In this document: piece by piece, positions 35,107-42,844 of the stretch
Position numbering within the stretch: position 1 is the stretch's first letter
Layout: each line of letters begins with the position of its first letter
Source of the DNA: Desulfobacteraceae bacterium
GTDB lineage: Bacteria > Desulfobacterota > Desulfobacteria > Desulfobacterales > Desulfosalsimonadaceae
Assembly: GCA_003597945.1 (NCBI GenBank)
Contig: QZJS01000122.1
Span: forward strand, 1-45,312
Direction of reading: 5' to 3'
Length of the DNA: 45,312 bases
Made by a program: the position numbers and the translations under genes
Notes under the pieces: generated by a model
Seen by the model: only the letters and a program-made list of their open reading frames with translations
Told to the model about the DNA's origin: nothing
Databases searched by the model: none

Positions 35107-35987
35107 TGAGTTCCCCGGCTGTCGCATGAGGGGTTGGCGTAGCAGAATAGACAGTCGTGAAAGCAGGGCTGGTCCTGATAGCGGCCGATGTCACGGGAAA
35201 CCATGCACCCGCAGCCCCGGCCGGTCCGCTGGCCGTGATCCCGTTGAAACGAGAGATGCCCGCCGAACAGATCCACCAGATACCGGTTGGGGATGCATGC
35301 GGCCGGGGCGATATCCATGCCGGCGGGCAGGGCTTCCAGAACAGTCTTTTCACAGCACGCAAAAAGCGTCATGCCGCGTTTTTGGGAGGTTGCTTTCAGG
35401 TGCGACAGAATTTCGATTTTTTTCTCCAGAGACGGGTCGATAAAGTTAAAACCGGGGATGGCGGCGGTGCGTTTCCGGATCTTGGCGTAATGATCCATGA
35501 AGCTGGTGATGCAGCGCTTGACGCTCAGCGTTTCCATCCGGTCGGCGATGGCGTCGAAATTCGCCAGGTTGTTATGGATTGATCCGTCGCCCGCGGTGTA
35601 AAAGCAGATGGGATCAAATCGCCACTGAACCGTGCCGGGGCCAAAGGCGTCGCACAGGGCCGCCGCTTGCTCCAATCGTTCGGCCAGGGGCGTGAGCCGG
35701 GGTTCGAGGATGGGAGAGGTTGAATTGACGGTGAAATTAAAAAACAGGTGAAATCCTTTCTTCGCCAGGATTTGGCCGTATCCGCTTCGGAGGAAGGGAT
35801 CAAAATTTTTCGACCAAAACACGATGGTATGCACCGTCTCGGGGGTCGCCTCAACCACCGTAGTTTTCCCGTTAAACGGATTGACGATCTCAAAACGACC
35901 TATTTCGATCCGGTCCATGAACCAGTCCATGTAAAAGGCCGGAATATCGGTCCGCCGGGACGCGGAAATGACGATGCGGGGAGTCAT
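35103..35987 (-). CDS. DUF1848 protein with C-terminal CX3CX2C motif
   Basis: 294 residues. The start ISASRRTDIPAFYMDWF and QWRFDPICF (121-129) are the known signature of DUF1848. The C-terminus carries C259, C261 and C275, C279, C282 (CFHDCLFCYANP, i.e. CX3CX2C followed by YA), which is the spacing of a radical-SAM [4Fe-4S] ligand set and recalls spore photoproduct lyase-like proteins. Here it lies at the end rather than at the start of the barrel. The stop overlaps the dus start, suggesting coexpression and perhaps a tRNA- or nucleic-acid-related role (inference). Biochemical function unknown. Confidence 0.8.
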   Translation of the reverse strand: MTPRIVISASRRTDIPAFYMDWFMDRIEIGRFEIVNPFNGKTTVVEATPETVHTIVFWSKNFDPFLRSGYGQILAKKGFHLFFNFTVNSTSPILEPRLTPLAERLEQAAALCDAFGPGTVQWRFDPICFYTAGDGSIHNNLANFDAIADRMETLSVKRCITSFMDHYAKIRKRTAAIPGFNFIDPSLEKKIEILSHLKATSQKRGMTLFACCEKTVLEALPAGMDIAPAACIPNRYLVDLFGGHLSFQRDHGQRTGRGCGCMVSRDIGRYQDQPCFHDCLFCYANPSCDSRGTQ

Positions 35988-36020
35988 GGAGATGATGCCT
36001 GAGAAGGGTTTATTCTCTTA

Positions 36021-36395
36021 TTATTTTTTGCCTTTACCGGATTTGCGGTCCGCCAGAGAGACCACCTTGGCCCCTCCGGATGCGTTGCTTTCGGTTTTTG
36101 TCTTGGTTTTCTTCGGCTTTTTTTGTTGCGGGGCGGCCGGTGGTTCTTCCGGGATTTCCTCCGCCGGGGCCACCACCTTGTCGAGCCGAATTTTTTTCCC
36201 GCCCATGGTGAATTCCTCCCCCTGGATATAGATATCCCGCAGGATCCAAGTCACGGTCTGAAGCGGGATCTGCAGAAAAAGCAGCCGGACCAGGTACCAG
36301 TTTTTTTTAACATCCGGCCGGATCTCTTCGATCCGCGCGAATGACATGGGCTTATCTTCATAATAAATCAATACGACATCGTTTTCCATGGTCAT
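36021..36395 (-). CDS. Small conserved-looking hypothetical protein
   Basis: 124 residues from the ATG at 36395, chosen because AAGGAG lies 8 bases before it; the longer frame to 36437 starts inside a dispersed repeat. Residues 1-75 form a beta-rich folded domain (VVLIYYEDKPMSFARIEEIRPD, WYLVRLLFLQIP, VTWILRDIYIQGEEFTMGG), the rest is a Pro/Lys-rich disordered tail (PEEPPAAPQQKKPKKTKTKT..KSGKGKK) of high positive charge. It could bind RNA or protein through the tail. No family recognised. Confidence 0.6.
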   Translation of the reverse strand: MTMENDVVLIYYEDKPMSFARIEEIRPDVKKNWYLVRLLFLQIPLQTVTWILRDIYIQGEEFTMGGKKIRLDKVVAPAEEIPEEPPAAPQQKKPKKTKTKTESNASGGAKVVSLADRKSGKGKK

Positions 36396-36412
36396 GGCTG
36401 CGTACTCCTTAA

Positions 36413-36534
36413 TTCCCATTTTGCATTCAAACGGCATCCGTGTTGGCCGCGTCGGCGGCTCCTCAACTTACAGATCGTAAGCCTGTGTCGCCGCCGCCTT
36501 GCCGCCTTGATGAAAACTTGAATGCGAAATGGAA
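36413..36534 (-). repeat. Inverted-repeat element, family 2, copy B
   Basis: Reverse complement begins TTCCATTTCGCATTCAAG and ends TTTGAATGCAAAATGGGAA. It shares arms and interior blocks with 2082-2195. Nested stems are GGCGGC/GCCGCC and CTTAC-gatct-GTAAG. It sits between two minus-strand genes; the outer right arm provides a spurious in-frame ATG (36437) for the small hypothetical gene. Confidence 0.78.
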
Positions 36535-36574
36535 TAATATGCCGGAAGGCGGTGATGACATGGCCCGGAAACCA

Positions 36575-37297
36575 TCAATCCGTCGGCTTCGGGAAAAACA
36601 TGGTCCTCAACCATTTGAGCAGTGTGTTTCCTTGCAGGTATTCCTGGTCGATATTGTCAATGTCTTTTGATAGGGCCGCCGGGTCCGCGTACCAGTCGGA
36701 CCGTTTGCGCAACGGCTGTTTTGTGTCGAGTTCCTTGACCACTTTGGCGGGATTGCCCACGGCGATGCAGTTTGCCGGGATGGACTGCTTGACCACGGAC
36801 CGGATCCCCACAATACTGTTCTGGCCGATGGTGACGCCCTTGCAGATCACGGCGCCGTCGCCGATCCAGACGTTTTCTTCAATGGTGATGGGGGCCGTGT
36901 ATCCCACGGACCAGACCCGGTCGTAAATGCCGTGCCAGTCCGAATCGGTGATATAGGCGCTGCCGGCGATCATGCAGTTGTCGCCGATGGAAATGGAATC
37001 CGCCGAACTGATGCGCACCCCCGGGCAGATGAGGCTGTAGTCGCCGATGGCAATGCGGCCTTTGCCTTTCTGCTCCGGCCAGACCGTAAGCCGGACCTTG
37101 TTTTCCCGGGTGGTCAGGATGTTGGCGCATTTGCCGATGGTGATGGGTGAACCGAACACCTCGATATTCCAGGGATGGATGAAATAAAAATCGTCGCCGA
37201 GGGAATCAAACCGGGGTTTGATGAAATGCCGGGCGTAAGCGGCCTGAAATCGCAGGTACGCTTTTTTAACGAAATATGGCCGATGATCTCTTCGCAC
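36575..37297 (-). CDS. Left-handed beta-helix acyltransferase (hexapeptide repeat)
   Basis: 240 residues, starting with GTG at 37297. After an N-terminal region (about 1-50) come isoleucine-led hexapeptide repeats (ITIGKCANI, IAIGDYSLICPGVRISSADSISIGDNCMIAGSAYITDSDWHGI, ITIEENVWIGDGAVICKGVTIGQNSIVGIRSVV), with the His of DWHGIYDR as the probable general base, ending IAVGNPAKVVKEL. Such enzymes transfer acetyl or other acyl groups to sugars, often in glycan synthesis. It is 14 bases after the upstream alpha/alpha protein gene, likely in one operon. Acceptor unknown. Confidence 0.85.
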   Translation of the reverse strand: MRRDHRPYFVKKAYLRFQAAYARHFIKPRFDSLGDDFYFIHPWNIEVFGSPITIGKCANILTTRENKVRLTVWPEQKGKGRIAIGDYSLICPGVRISSADSISIGDNCMIAGSAYITDSDWHGIYDRVWSVGYTAPITIEENVWIGDGAVICKGVTIGQNSIVGIRSVVKQSIPANCIAVGNPAKVVKELDTKQPLRKRSDWYADPAALSKDIDNIDQEYLQGNTLLKWLRTMFFPKPTD

Positions 37298-37310
37298 GGG
37301 GCAAATCCGG

Positions 37311-38357
37311 TTACAGGGTGACGGCGAATTCGGAGGTTTCCCAGAATTTGTGGGAAAACAGCATGGATGCGGGGGTCAGTTGATACAGGGCGTCGGCCGC
37401 CATGATGACCACGCCGTTGGTCCAGGTGATTTTGTCCTCGGGCCAGATGACCATGTCCGGAAAGGTGAACCCGCACCAGTAGGAGCCGTCGTCAAAGGTG
37501 CGGGAGGTGATCCAGTTGAACACGATCTGGGCCAGCTTTGATTTTCCCATGGCGGCAAGGGCCAGGACCAGTTCGGAGGTTTCAGCAATGGTCACCCAGG
37601 GCTGATCGGAAACACAGAGCACGCCCATGTCCTCCACCACGAATTTTTTCCAGTGCTGGTCCATGCGTTTGCGGGCCTCGGACCCGGTAACCGCGCCGGA
37701 GAGCACCGGGTAGAACCAGTCCATGGAATACCGGGATTTGGTCATGTTAAACAGATGGTACCCGTTGCGGATGGCGTGGCCCAGTTTGATCATAGCCGCC
37801 TCCCACGCCGGCATGTCGATGTTTAAAATTTTGGCGATGGCCTGTCCGCATTTAAGGCTCATATAAATGGAGCTCGATCCGGTCAGCAGGGCCATCCGGT
37901 CGATTTTTCCCTCCGGGCTTTTAGCCCAGTAAATCTCGCCGGTGGGCGCCTGGAGGCTGACGGCAAAATCAAGGGCGGCCCGGACCACATCCCACATGCG
38001 GCTTAAAAACCGGGTGTCCCGGGTGATCAGGTAATAGTGGAACAGCCCCACGGCGATATAGGTGGTGATATTGGTGTCCCGGGTTTTGTCGATGGGTTCG
38101 CCGTTTAGATAGGCGGCATACCAGCTTCCGTCATCAAGCTGGTTTCCGGCCAGCCATTCATATGCCTGCCGGGATTGATCCACATAACCGCTGATGCAAA
38201 GTCCCATGGCGGCTTCGATATGATCCCAGGGATCGGTTTTCCCGTTCTCGCTCCAGGGAATTTCACCGCTTTGCTTCTGAAGATCCGCGATCAGCCCCGC
38301 CACCGCATCGATGTCCACGCCAAGATCCGCTATTTTGCGGGCAATCTCCATGTTCAT
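37311..38357 (-). CDS. Alpha/alpha-toroid protein (six-hairpin/prenyltransferase-like)
   Basis: 348 residues; AAGAGG lies ~6 bases before the ATG. The protein is all-helical with repeated aromatic/glycine segments: NQLDDGSWYAAYLNG (72-86), TFDDGSYWCGFTFPDM, and internal TNITTYIAVGLFHYYLITRDTRFL. This is the pattern of (alpha/alpha)6 barrels, as in squalene/prenyltransferase repeats (DDGSW like QxDGSW) or glycoside hydrolases. It lies in an operon with the hexapeptide acyltransferase. The catalytic acid cannot be assigned; a glycan- or isoprenoid-related role is inference. Confidence 0.55.
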   Translation of the reverse strand: MNMEIARKIADLGVDIDAVAGLIADLQKQSGEIPWSENGKTDPWDHIEAAMGLCISGYVDQSRQAYEWLAGNQLDDGSWYAAYLNGEPIDKTRDTNITTYIAVGLFHYYLITRDTRFLSRMWDVVRAALDFAVSLQAPTGEIYWAKSPEGKIDRMALLTGSSSIYMSLKCGQAIAKILNIDMPAWEAAMIKLGHAIRNGYHLFNMTKSRYSMDWFYPVLSGAVTGSEARKRMDQHWKKFVVEDMGVLCVSDQPWVTIAETSELVLALAAMGKSKLAQIVFNWITSRTFDDGSYWCGFTFPDMVIWPEDKITWTNGVVIMAADALYQLTPASMLFSHKFWETSEFAVTL

Positions 38358-38530
38358 ACCGCGCCTCTTTGTAATGTTCCGTTTATGCTATCTTTGACGC
38401 ATTCGTAAAAATTCATTTTTTTCAGCCGCTCTGCCCATGCGTCGCGCCGGTTAAAATCAAATTTTTTTATATGCCATAATAAAATTATTGTTGCAATGAA
38501 ATTTGATGCCGATCAGGCGCTTGATGCGCT

Positions 38531-38551
38531 GGTAAAAATTTGAGTTTTACC
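38531..38551. terminator. Possible weak terminator/hairpin after the OYE gene
   Basis: GGTAAAA (38531-38537) pairs with TTTTACC (38545-38551) around a 7-base loop, directly downstream of the minus-strand OYE gene. The stem is A/T-rich and lacks a following T run, so confidence is low. Confidence 0.25.
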
Positions 38552-38557
38552 AAGTCA

Positions 38558-39796
38558 TCAGGCTCTTCGCTTCCGGAAGATCTCCAGGCCGTTTTCGATG
38601 ATGGTCTGACCCAGCGACAGCCAGACATTGCGATTCGGCTGGGGGACTTTTCCATCGGCCATCAGGGCAAGCTGCTGTTCATACCAGGTGACTTCCAGCA
38701 AAGGCAGCCGGTCGACAAAAGAGAGGCCGGTCATCAGAGGTTTGACGGCGCTGACGTAATCGGCGCCGGAAAGGATTTTATTGGGCAGGTCCGGATCAAT
38801 GGCCAGGGGTCGGGCAAGTCCCACCAGGTCGATGCCGTTTTTTTTCACGGTTTCGGCCATGCCGGCCCCGGTCCGGAATCCGCCGGTGACCATCAGGGGG
38901 ATGGCGACATTTTTTCGCACTTTTTCCGCATAGGCGAGAAAATACGCCTCGCTTTCCGACGACTGCACGGCCCGAATTCTGCCCGCCATGGCCGGTTTTT
39001 CATAGGTGCCGCCGGAAATCTCCACCAGGTCGATCCCTTCTTGGGCCAGTGTCGCCACCACGTCGGCGGATTCGTCTTCGGAAAACCCGTCCTTTAAAAA
39101 ATCCGATGAGTTGAGCTTGATTCCCACGGGATAGGAAGGCCCCACGGTTTCCCTGATGGCGTGATAGATTTCCATCACAAAGCGCATCCGGTTTTCAAGG
39201 GTTCCGCCCCACGCATCGTCGCGCTGGTTGTGCCGGGGGGAGAGAAACTGGCTGACCAGGTAGCCGTGGGCCCCGTGGATCTGGACTCCCGTGAACCCGG
39301 CCTGCTTCACGATGCCGGCGCTGGTGGCGAACCTTTTGATAATCATATGGATTTCATCCTCTGAAAGGGCGCGCGGCGGATTAAAAAACCGGGCCAGATT
39401 ACCGGAAAACCCGATGGCCGAAGGGGCCACCGGCTCTTTGGCCAGGGTTTTGGGGATCTGTTTGCCGGGGTGATTGAGCTGGACCCAGAGCTGGGTGTCG
39501 TCTTTGGCGCCGGCCGTTGCCCATGCCGAGAGCCGCTCCAGGTGGCGATCATCGGAGATCACCACGTTGTTGGGTTCGCCCAGGGCGGTTTCATCCACCA
39601 TCACGTTGCCGGTGATGCACAGCCCGACGCCGCCGTTGGCCCAGGTTTCATAGAGCCGGCAGAGCCGTTCGTTGGGGCCGTTATCGGGCGAAGCCAGGTT
39701 TTCGCTCATGGCGGATTTGCAGAGACGATTTTTAAGGGTAACGCCGCAGGGCAGGGTAAGGGTCTTTTTTAATATGGCGGCCGGCTTTGCTTTCAT
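38558..39796 (-). CDS. Old Yellow Enzyme-family NADH:flavin oxidoreductase
   Basis: 412 residues from the ATG at 39796, chosen because AAGGAG lies 7 bases before it (the ATG at 39814 has no site). FMN barrel with LPCGVTLKNRLCKSAMSENLA (1st strand), LWVQLNHPGKQ (substrate His/Asn region), GVQIHGAHGYLVSQFLSP (HGAHGYL) and VGLARPLAIDPDLPNKI. It lacks the C-terminal Fe-S and Rossmann domains of 2,4-dienoyl-CoA reductase, so it is a stand-alone barrel. Role: reduction of an activated C=C. Orientation as a lone minus gene, followed by the divergent CooC gene. Confidence 0.9.
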   Translation of the reverse strand: MKAKPAAILKKTLTLPCGVTLKNRLCKSAMSENLASPDNGPNERLCRLYETWANGGVGLCITGNVMVDETALGEPNNVVISDDRHLERLSAWATAGAKDDTQLWVQLNHPGKQIPKTLAKEPVAPSAIGFSGNLARFFNPPRALSEDEIHMIIKRFATSAGIVKQAGFTGVQIHGAHGYLVSQFLSPRHNQRDDAWGGTLENRMRFVMEIYHAIRETVGPSYPVGIKLNSSDFLKDGFSEDESADVVATLAQEGIDLVEISGGTYEKPAMAGRIRAVQSSESEAYFLAYAEKVRKNVAIPLMVTGGFRTGAGMAETVKKNGIDLVGLARPLAIDPDLPNKILSGADYVSAVKPLMTGLSFVDRLPLLEVTWYEQQLALMADGKVPQPNRNVWLSLGQTIIENGLEIFRKRRA

Positions 39797-39954
39797 GCGG
39801 GGGCTCCTTGGCATAAGCGTTAATTAAAAATTAAAACTGCTTGATAATTCAGCATTTATAATTCCTGTTCCCCTGCCGTGTCAACCCTTAAAGCAAAGCC
39901 CCAAAACCATAGAGCCGGAATCGACGCCGCAAATGATATGGTTGTAAAAGATAC

Positions 39955-39983
39955 TTGACGGATGCCCGCGGGTGCCCTACATT
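39955..39983 (+). promoter_or_regulatory. Predicted promoter of the CooC-PrmA-like genes
   Basis: TTGACG (39955-39960), 17-base spacer, TACATT (39978-39983). The spacer contains the perfect palindrome CCCGCGGG (39964-39971), a plausible repressor site. AAGGAGAG lies about 8 bases before the ATG at 40027. Confidence 0.5.
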
Positions 39984-40026
39984 TTTGTTTTATGAAAACA
40001 GAAACCTCAAGGAGAGATAACCAATA

Positions 40027-40776
40027 ATGGCATTTTCAATCGCACTGGCGGGCAAGGGCGGCACCGGCAAGACCACCCTGGCCGGCCTCTTGATCAAGTA
40101 CATGATTGCCCGGGGTAAAACCCCGATTTTGGCCGTAGACGCGGATTCCAATTTCAATCTCAATGAAGTGCTGGGTGTCAAGGTGGACGACACCCTCGGC
40201 AAGGCCCGGGAGGACATGAAAAAGGGCGTGGTTCCCTCCGGCATGACCAAGGACGTGTTTATGTCCATGCGTCTGGAGCAGTCTGTTATTGAATCCGGTG
40301 ATTATGATCTCATCGTCATGGGCCAGCCCGAAGGGACCGGCTGCTATTGCGCGGCCAACACCCTGCTGACCAATTATCTGGAACGGCTGACCGACAATTA
40401 TCCCTACATCGTCATGGATAATGAAGCGGGCATGGAGCATATCAGCCGGCTGACCACCAAAAACATCGATGTGCTGCTCATCGTCTCCGACCCTTCCCGG
40501 CGGGGGCTTCAGGCGGCCATGCGGATTCACGATCTGGCAACCCATCTTAACATCGGGGTTAAAAAAAGCTATCTGATCGTCAATCAGGCGAAAAACGGTG
40601 TCCCCGACGATGTTCTCGAAACCGTCAAAGAAAACGGTCTCGAGTTTGCCGGCACCGTGCCCGAAGACGACACCGTTCATCAATACGATGCCGCGGGCAG
40701 ACCTACGGTTTCCATGCCGGAAACCAGTCCGGCGGTTGAAGCCGCCTTCGGCATTTTCGATAAAATTATCGGCTGA
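40027..40776 (+). CDS. cooC: CooC-like Ni-insertion ATPase (MinD/ParA superfamily)
   Basis: 249 residues. A deviant Walker A (GKGGTGKTT, 9-17), AVDADSNFNL (36-45) and the metal-binding CxC motif G-C106-Y-C108-A are those of CooC, which dimerises around Ni and uses ATP to load the active site of carbon monoxide dehydrogenase. YIVMDNEAGMEHISR and LLIVSDPSRRGLQAAMR complete the fold. It should mature a CO dehydrogenase or acetyl-CoA synthase complex located outside the window. The gene begins a probable operon with the PrmA-like gene (4-base gap); promoter at 39955-39983. Confidence 0.88.
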   Translation: MAFSIALAGKGGTGKTTLAGLLIKYMIARGKTPILAVDADSNFNLNEVLGVKVDDTLGKAREDMKKGVVPSGMTKDVFMSMRLEQSVIESGDYDLIVMGQPEGTGCYCAANTLLTNYLERLTDNYPYIVMDNEAGMEHISRLTTKNIDVLLIVSDPSRRGLQAAMRIHDLATHLNIGVKKSYLIVNQAKNGVPDDVLETVKENGLEFAGTVPEDDTVHQYDAAGRPTVSMPETSPAVEAAFGIFDKIIG

Positions 40777-40780
40777 TTTG

Positions 40781-41629
40781 ATGCACCCTCGGGATCAGGA
40801 TACGGCCCCGCCCTGTGACACCCTTCATATTTATTATATCAAAGGGCGGCTCAAGGATACCGAGGATGTGGCCGGAAACGGGTTTATCGGCAACTGGGAA
40901 GAAGAGGATACGTCGTTTCTTTTTTTCTCGGATTACGCGCCCGATAGGATCGACAACCTGTTGAAACGCCAGCCGCACCTGGTGCTGGCCGACCGGTTCT
41001 GCATGTCTTATGACGACTGGCACGGGGAACCGATCCGGCCCATGCGCGCCGGTCGGTTCCGTATCATGCCGCCGTGGCATACGATTGATATCGCCACAGA
41101 TGAAATTCCCATTATCCTTGATCCGGGGGTAGTGTTCGGCGTCGGCAACCATCCCACCACCCGGGACTGCCTGGTGTGTCTCGAACAACTTTTCGACCGG
41201 CACGCCATCGCATCCACCCTGGATCTGGGAACCGGCACCGGTGTCCTGGCCATTGCCGCGGCCCGGCTCGGAAGCCCCAAAAACCTCGCGGTGGATAATA
41301 ATTTCCTGGCGGCAAACACTGCGCGGAGAAACGTCCGGATCAACGGCCTGGATGACCATGTTTTTGTTGCTTGCGGAAGCGCTGCCGATTTTGTATATTA
41401 TCCATCGGATCTGATCATGGCCAATATTCATTTCGATGTCATGCAGGTCATAGTCAGTGATCCCGGTTTTTTTGATCATAAATGGTTTGTGCTTTCCGGT
41501 CTTTTGCGAAGCGAGGCCGAAAAGATCGCGGCAATGCTGTCCGATTCACCCGCGACCATAACCGATCGGCTGGTCCGTGACGGTATCTGGCATACGTTTT
41601 ATGGGAATTGCGGTCAGCACGATATCTGA
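40781..41629 (+). CDS. PrmA-like class I methyltransferase
   Basis: 282 residues from the ATG at 40781, 4 bases after cooC; the ribosome site is weak, so coupling is likely. SAM motif LDLGTGTGVLAIAAARLG (147-164), preceded by FGVGNHPTTRDC (119-130), the counterpart of PrmA's FGTGxHPTT, and followed by DLIMANIHFDVM, counterpart of PrmA's LANI. The ~110-residue N-terminal domain differs from ribosomal L11 methyltransferase. It may methylate a protein other than L11; adjacency to cooC makes a corrinoid or CODH-linked target possible, but this is inference. Confidence 0.75.
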   Translation: MHPRDQDTAPPCDTLHIYYIKGRLKDTEDVAGNGFIGNWEEEDTSFLFFSDYAPDRIDNLLKRQPHLVLADRFCMSYDDWHGEPIRPMRAGRFRIMPPWHTIDIATDEIPIILDPGVVFGVGNHPTTRDCLVCLEQLFDRHAIASTLDLGTGTGVLAIAAARLGSPKNLAVDNNFLAANTARRNVRINGLDDHVFVACGSAADFVYYPSDLIMANIHFDVMQVIVSDPGFFDHKWFVLSGLLRSEAEKIAAMLSDSPATITDRLVRDGIWHTFYGNCGQHDI

Positions 41630-41795
41630 TTTAAAAAAATGATGATATCGTAAAGTCGGTTGTGAGCAGGACGGATGCTGTCGGCGAAAATTATGTCCCG
41701 GAAGACGACCGAAACAGGCGATTCGACTTTTGAGGGACGGACAAATATGGTATTTTGTCTGTTGCTGGAACAAAACAGGCGGTAAAGGGGCGAAC

Positions 41796-42635
41796 ATGAG
41801 AATCAGATGCTGGGGTTCACGCGGTTCCATCCCCGTATCCGGATCCGAATATCTCAAATACGGGGGAGATACGACCTGCATTGAAATCCGGGCAAAAAGC
41901 GGGGACCTGATCATCGTTGATGCCGGCACTGGCATCCGTCGCCTGGGCAACCAGCTGGTCAAGGAAAAATGTCTGACCTATCACTTTCTGCTGACCCACT
42001 CCCACTGGGACCATTTGATTGGTTTTCCCTTTTTTCTGCCCCTTTATCGCGCCGAATCCAATATGATCATCTATCGATGCCCCTTTCCCGGCAGATTCTC
42101 CGAAGAGATCGTCAGCAAGTTGATGGAACCCCCGCATTTCCCGGTGCGCTATTCAGACCTGAAAGCAAAAATTGTTTACCGGGACGGTTGCCCTTCGGAC
42201 TTTCAGATCGGGTCGGTCACCGTGATCCCCATCACCCTCAGCCACCCCAACGGCGGGTGCGGCTATAAATTCATCGAAAACGGCCGGTCCTTCGTATTTT
42301 TAACCGACAATGAACTTGGCTACCTTCATCCCGGCGGACTTCCCCCGTCTGATTATGCCCTTCTTTGTGCGGGCGCTGACCTGCTGTTCCATGATGCCGA
42401 ATACACGCCCGAGGAATACCGGGAGAGCATCGAATGGGGGCATTCCACTTACGCGGACGCCATGGGAATGGCTTTCAAGGCCGGCGTAAGGCGCCTGGGG
42501 CTGTTTCATCTGAACCGCGAACGGACCGATGTTCAGATGGATCAGATCGTCGATATCTGCCGCCGGGAAATTGCGGACCGGAAATCGCAAATGGAATGTT
42601 TTGCCGTGGGCACGGACATGACCTTTGAAGTTTGA
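41796..42635 (+). CDS. MBL-fold hydrolase, PhnP/ribonuclease Z-like
   Basis: 279 residues from the ATG at 41796 (AAAGGGG upstream). The first residues MRIRCWGSRGSIPVSG and the metal motif THSHWDHLIGFPFF (H68, H70, D72, H73), FLTDNELGY and a late FHDAEYTPEEY region fit the MBL subfamily of RNase Z/PhnP-type phosphodiesterases, with a second metal site. It is cytoplasmic (no signal). The stop overlaps a 10-bp direct repeat that also appears after the repeat element at 42818-42827. Substrate unknown. Confidence 0.82.
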   Translation: MRIRCWGSRGSIPVSGSEYLKYGGDTTCIEIRAKSGDLIIVDAGTGIRRLGNQLVKEKCLTYHFLLTHSHWDHLIGFPFFLPLYRAESNMIIYRCPFPGRFSEEIVSKLMEPPHFPVRYSDLKAKIVYRDGCPSDFQIGSVTVIPITLSHPNGGCGYKFIENGRSFVFLTDNELGYLHPGGLPPSDYALLCAGADLLFHDAEYTPEEYRESIEWGHSTYADAMGMAFKAGVRRLGLFHLNRERTDVQMDQIVDICRREIADRKSQMECFAVGTDMTFEV

Positions 42636-42640
42636 GGGTT

Positions 42641-42810
42641 GCGCAAAAGTCGGATTTTTCGCTTCGAGCGTCTTTCGGAGCACGATTTTCTCGGAAGCTG
42701 AATGGCAAAAACTCGGCGCAAGCGCCTCAAATAGTTTGCCATTCTTAACGCATCCGCGAAAATCGCTTTTTCCCCCGAAATCCAGGATCTTACTCAAAAT
42801 CGACTTTTGC
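42641..42810. repeat. Structured repeat element, family 3, copy R2
   Basis: Outer arms GCAAAAGTCG (42643-42652) and CGACTTTTGC (42801-42810). Inner stem GGCAAA (42704-42709) with TTTGCC (42735-42740) around AACTCGG (42710-42716) and CTCAAATAG (42726-42734), then ATTCTTAACGC (42741-42751). A third stem CGATTTTC.CGGA.GC pairs with GCATCCGCGAAAATC. Ten-base direct repeats TGAAGTTTGA flank the whole at 42626-42635 and 42818-42827. Confidence 0.8.
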
Positions 42811-42844
42811 GACTATATGAAGTTTGAAATAAAGGAATGAGACA

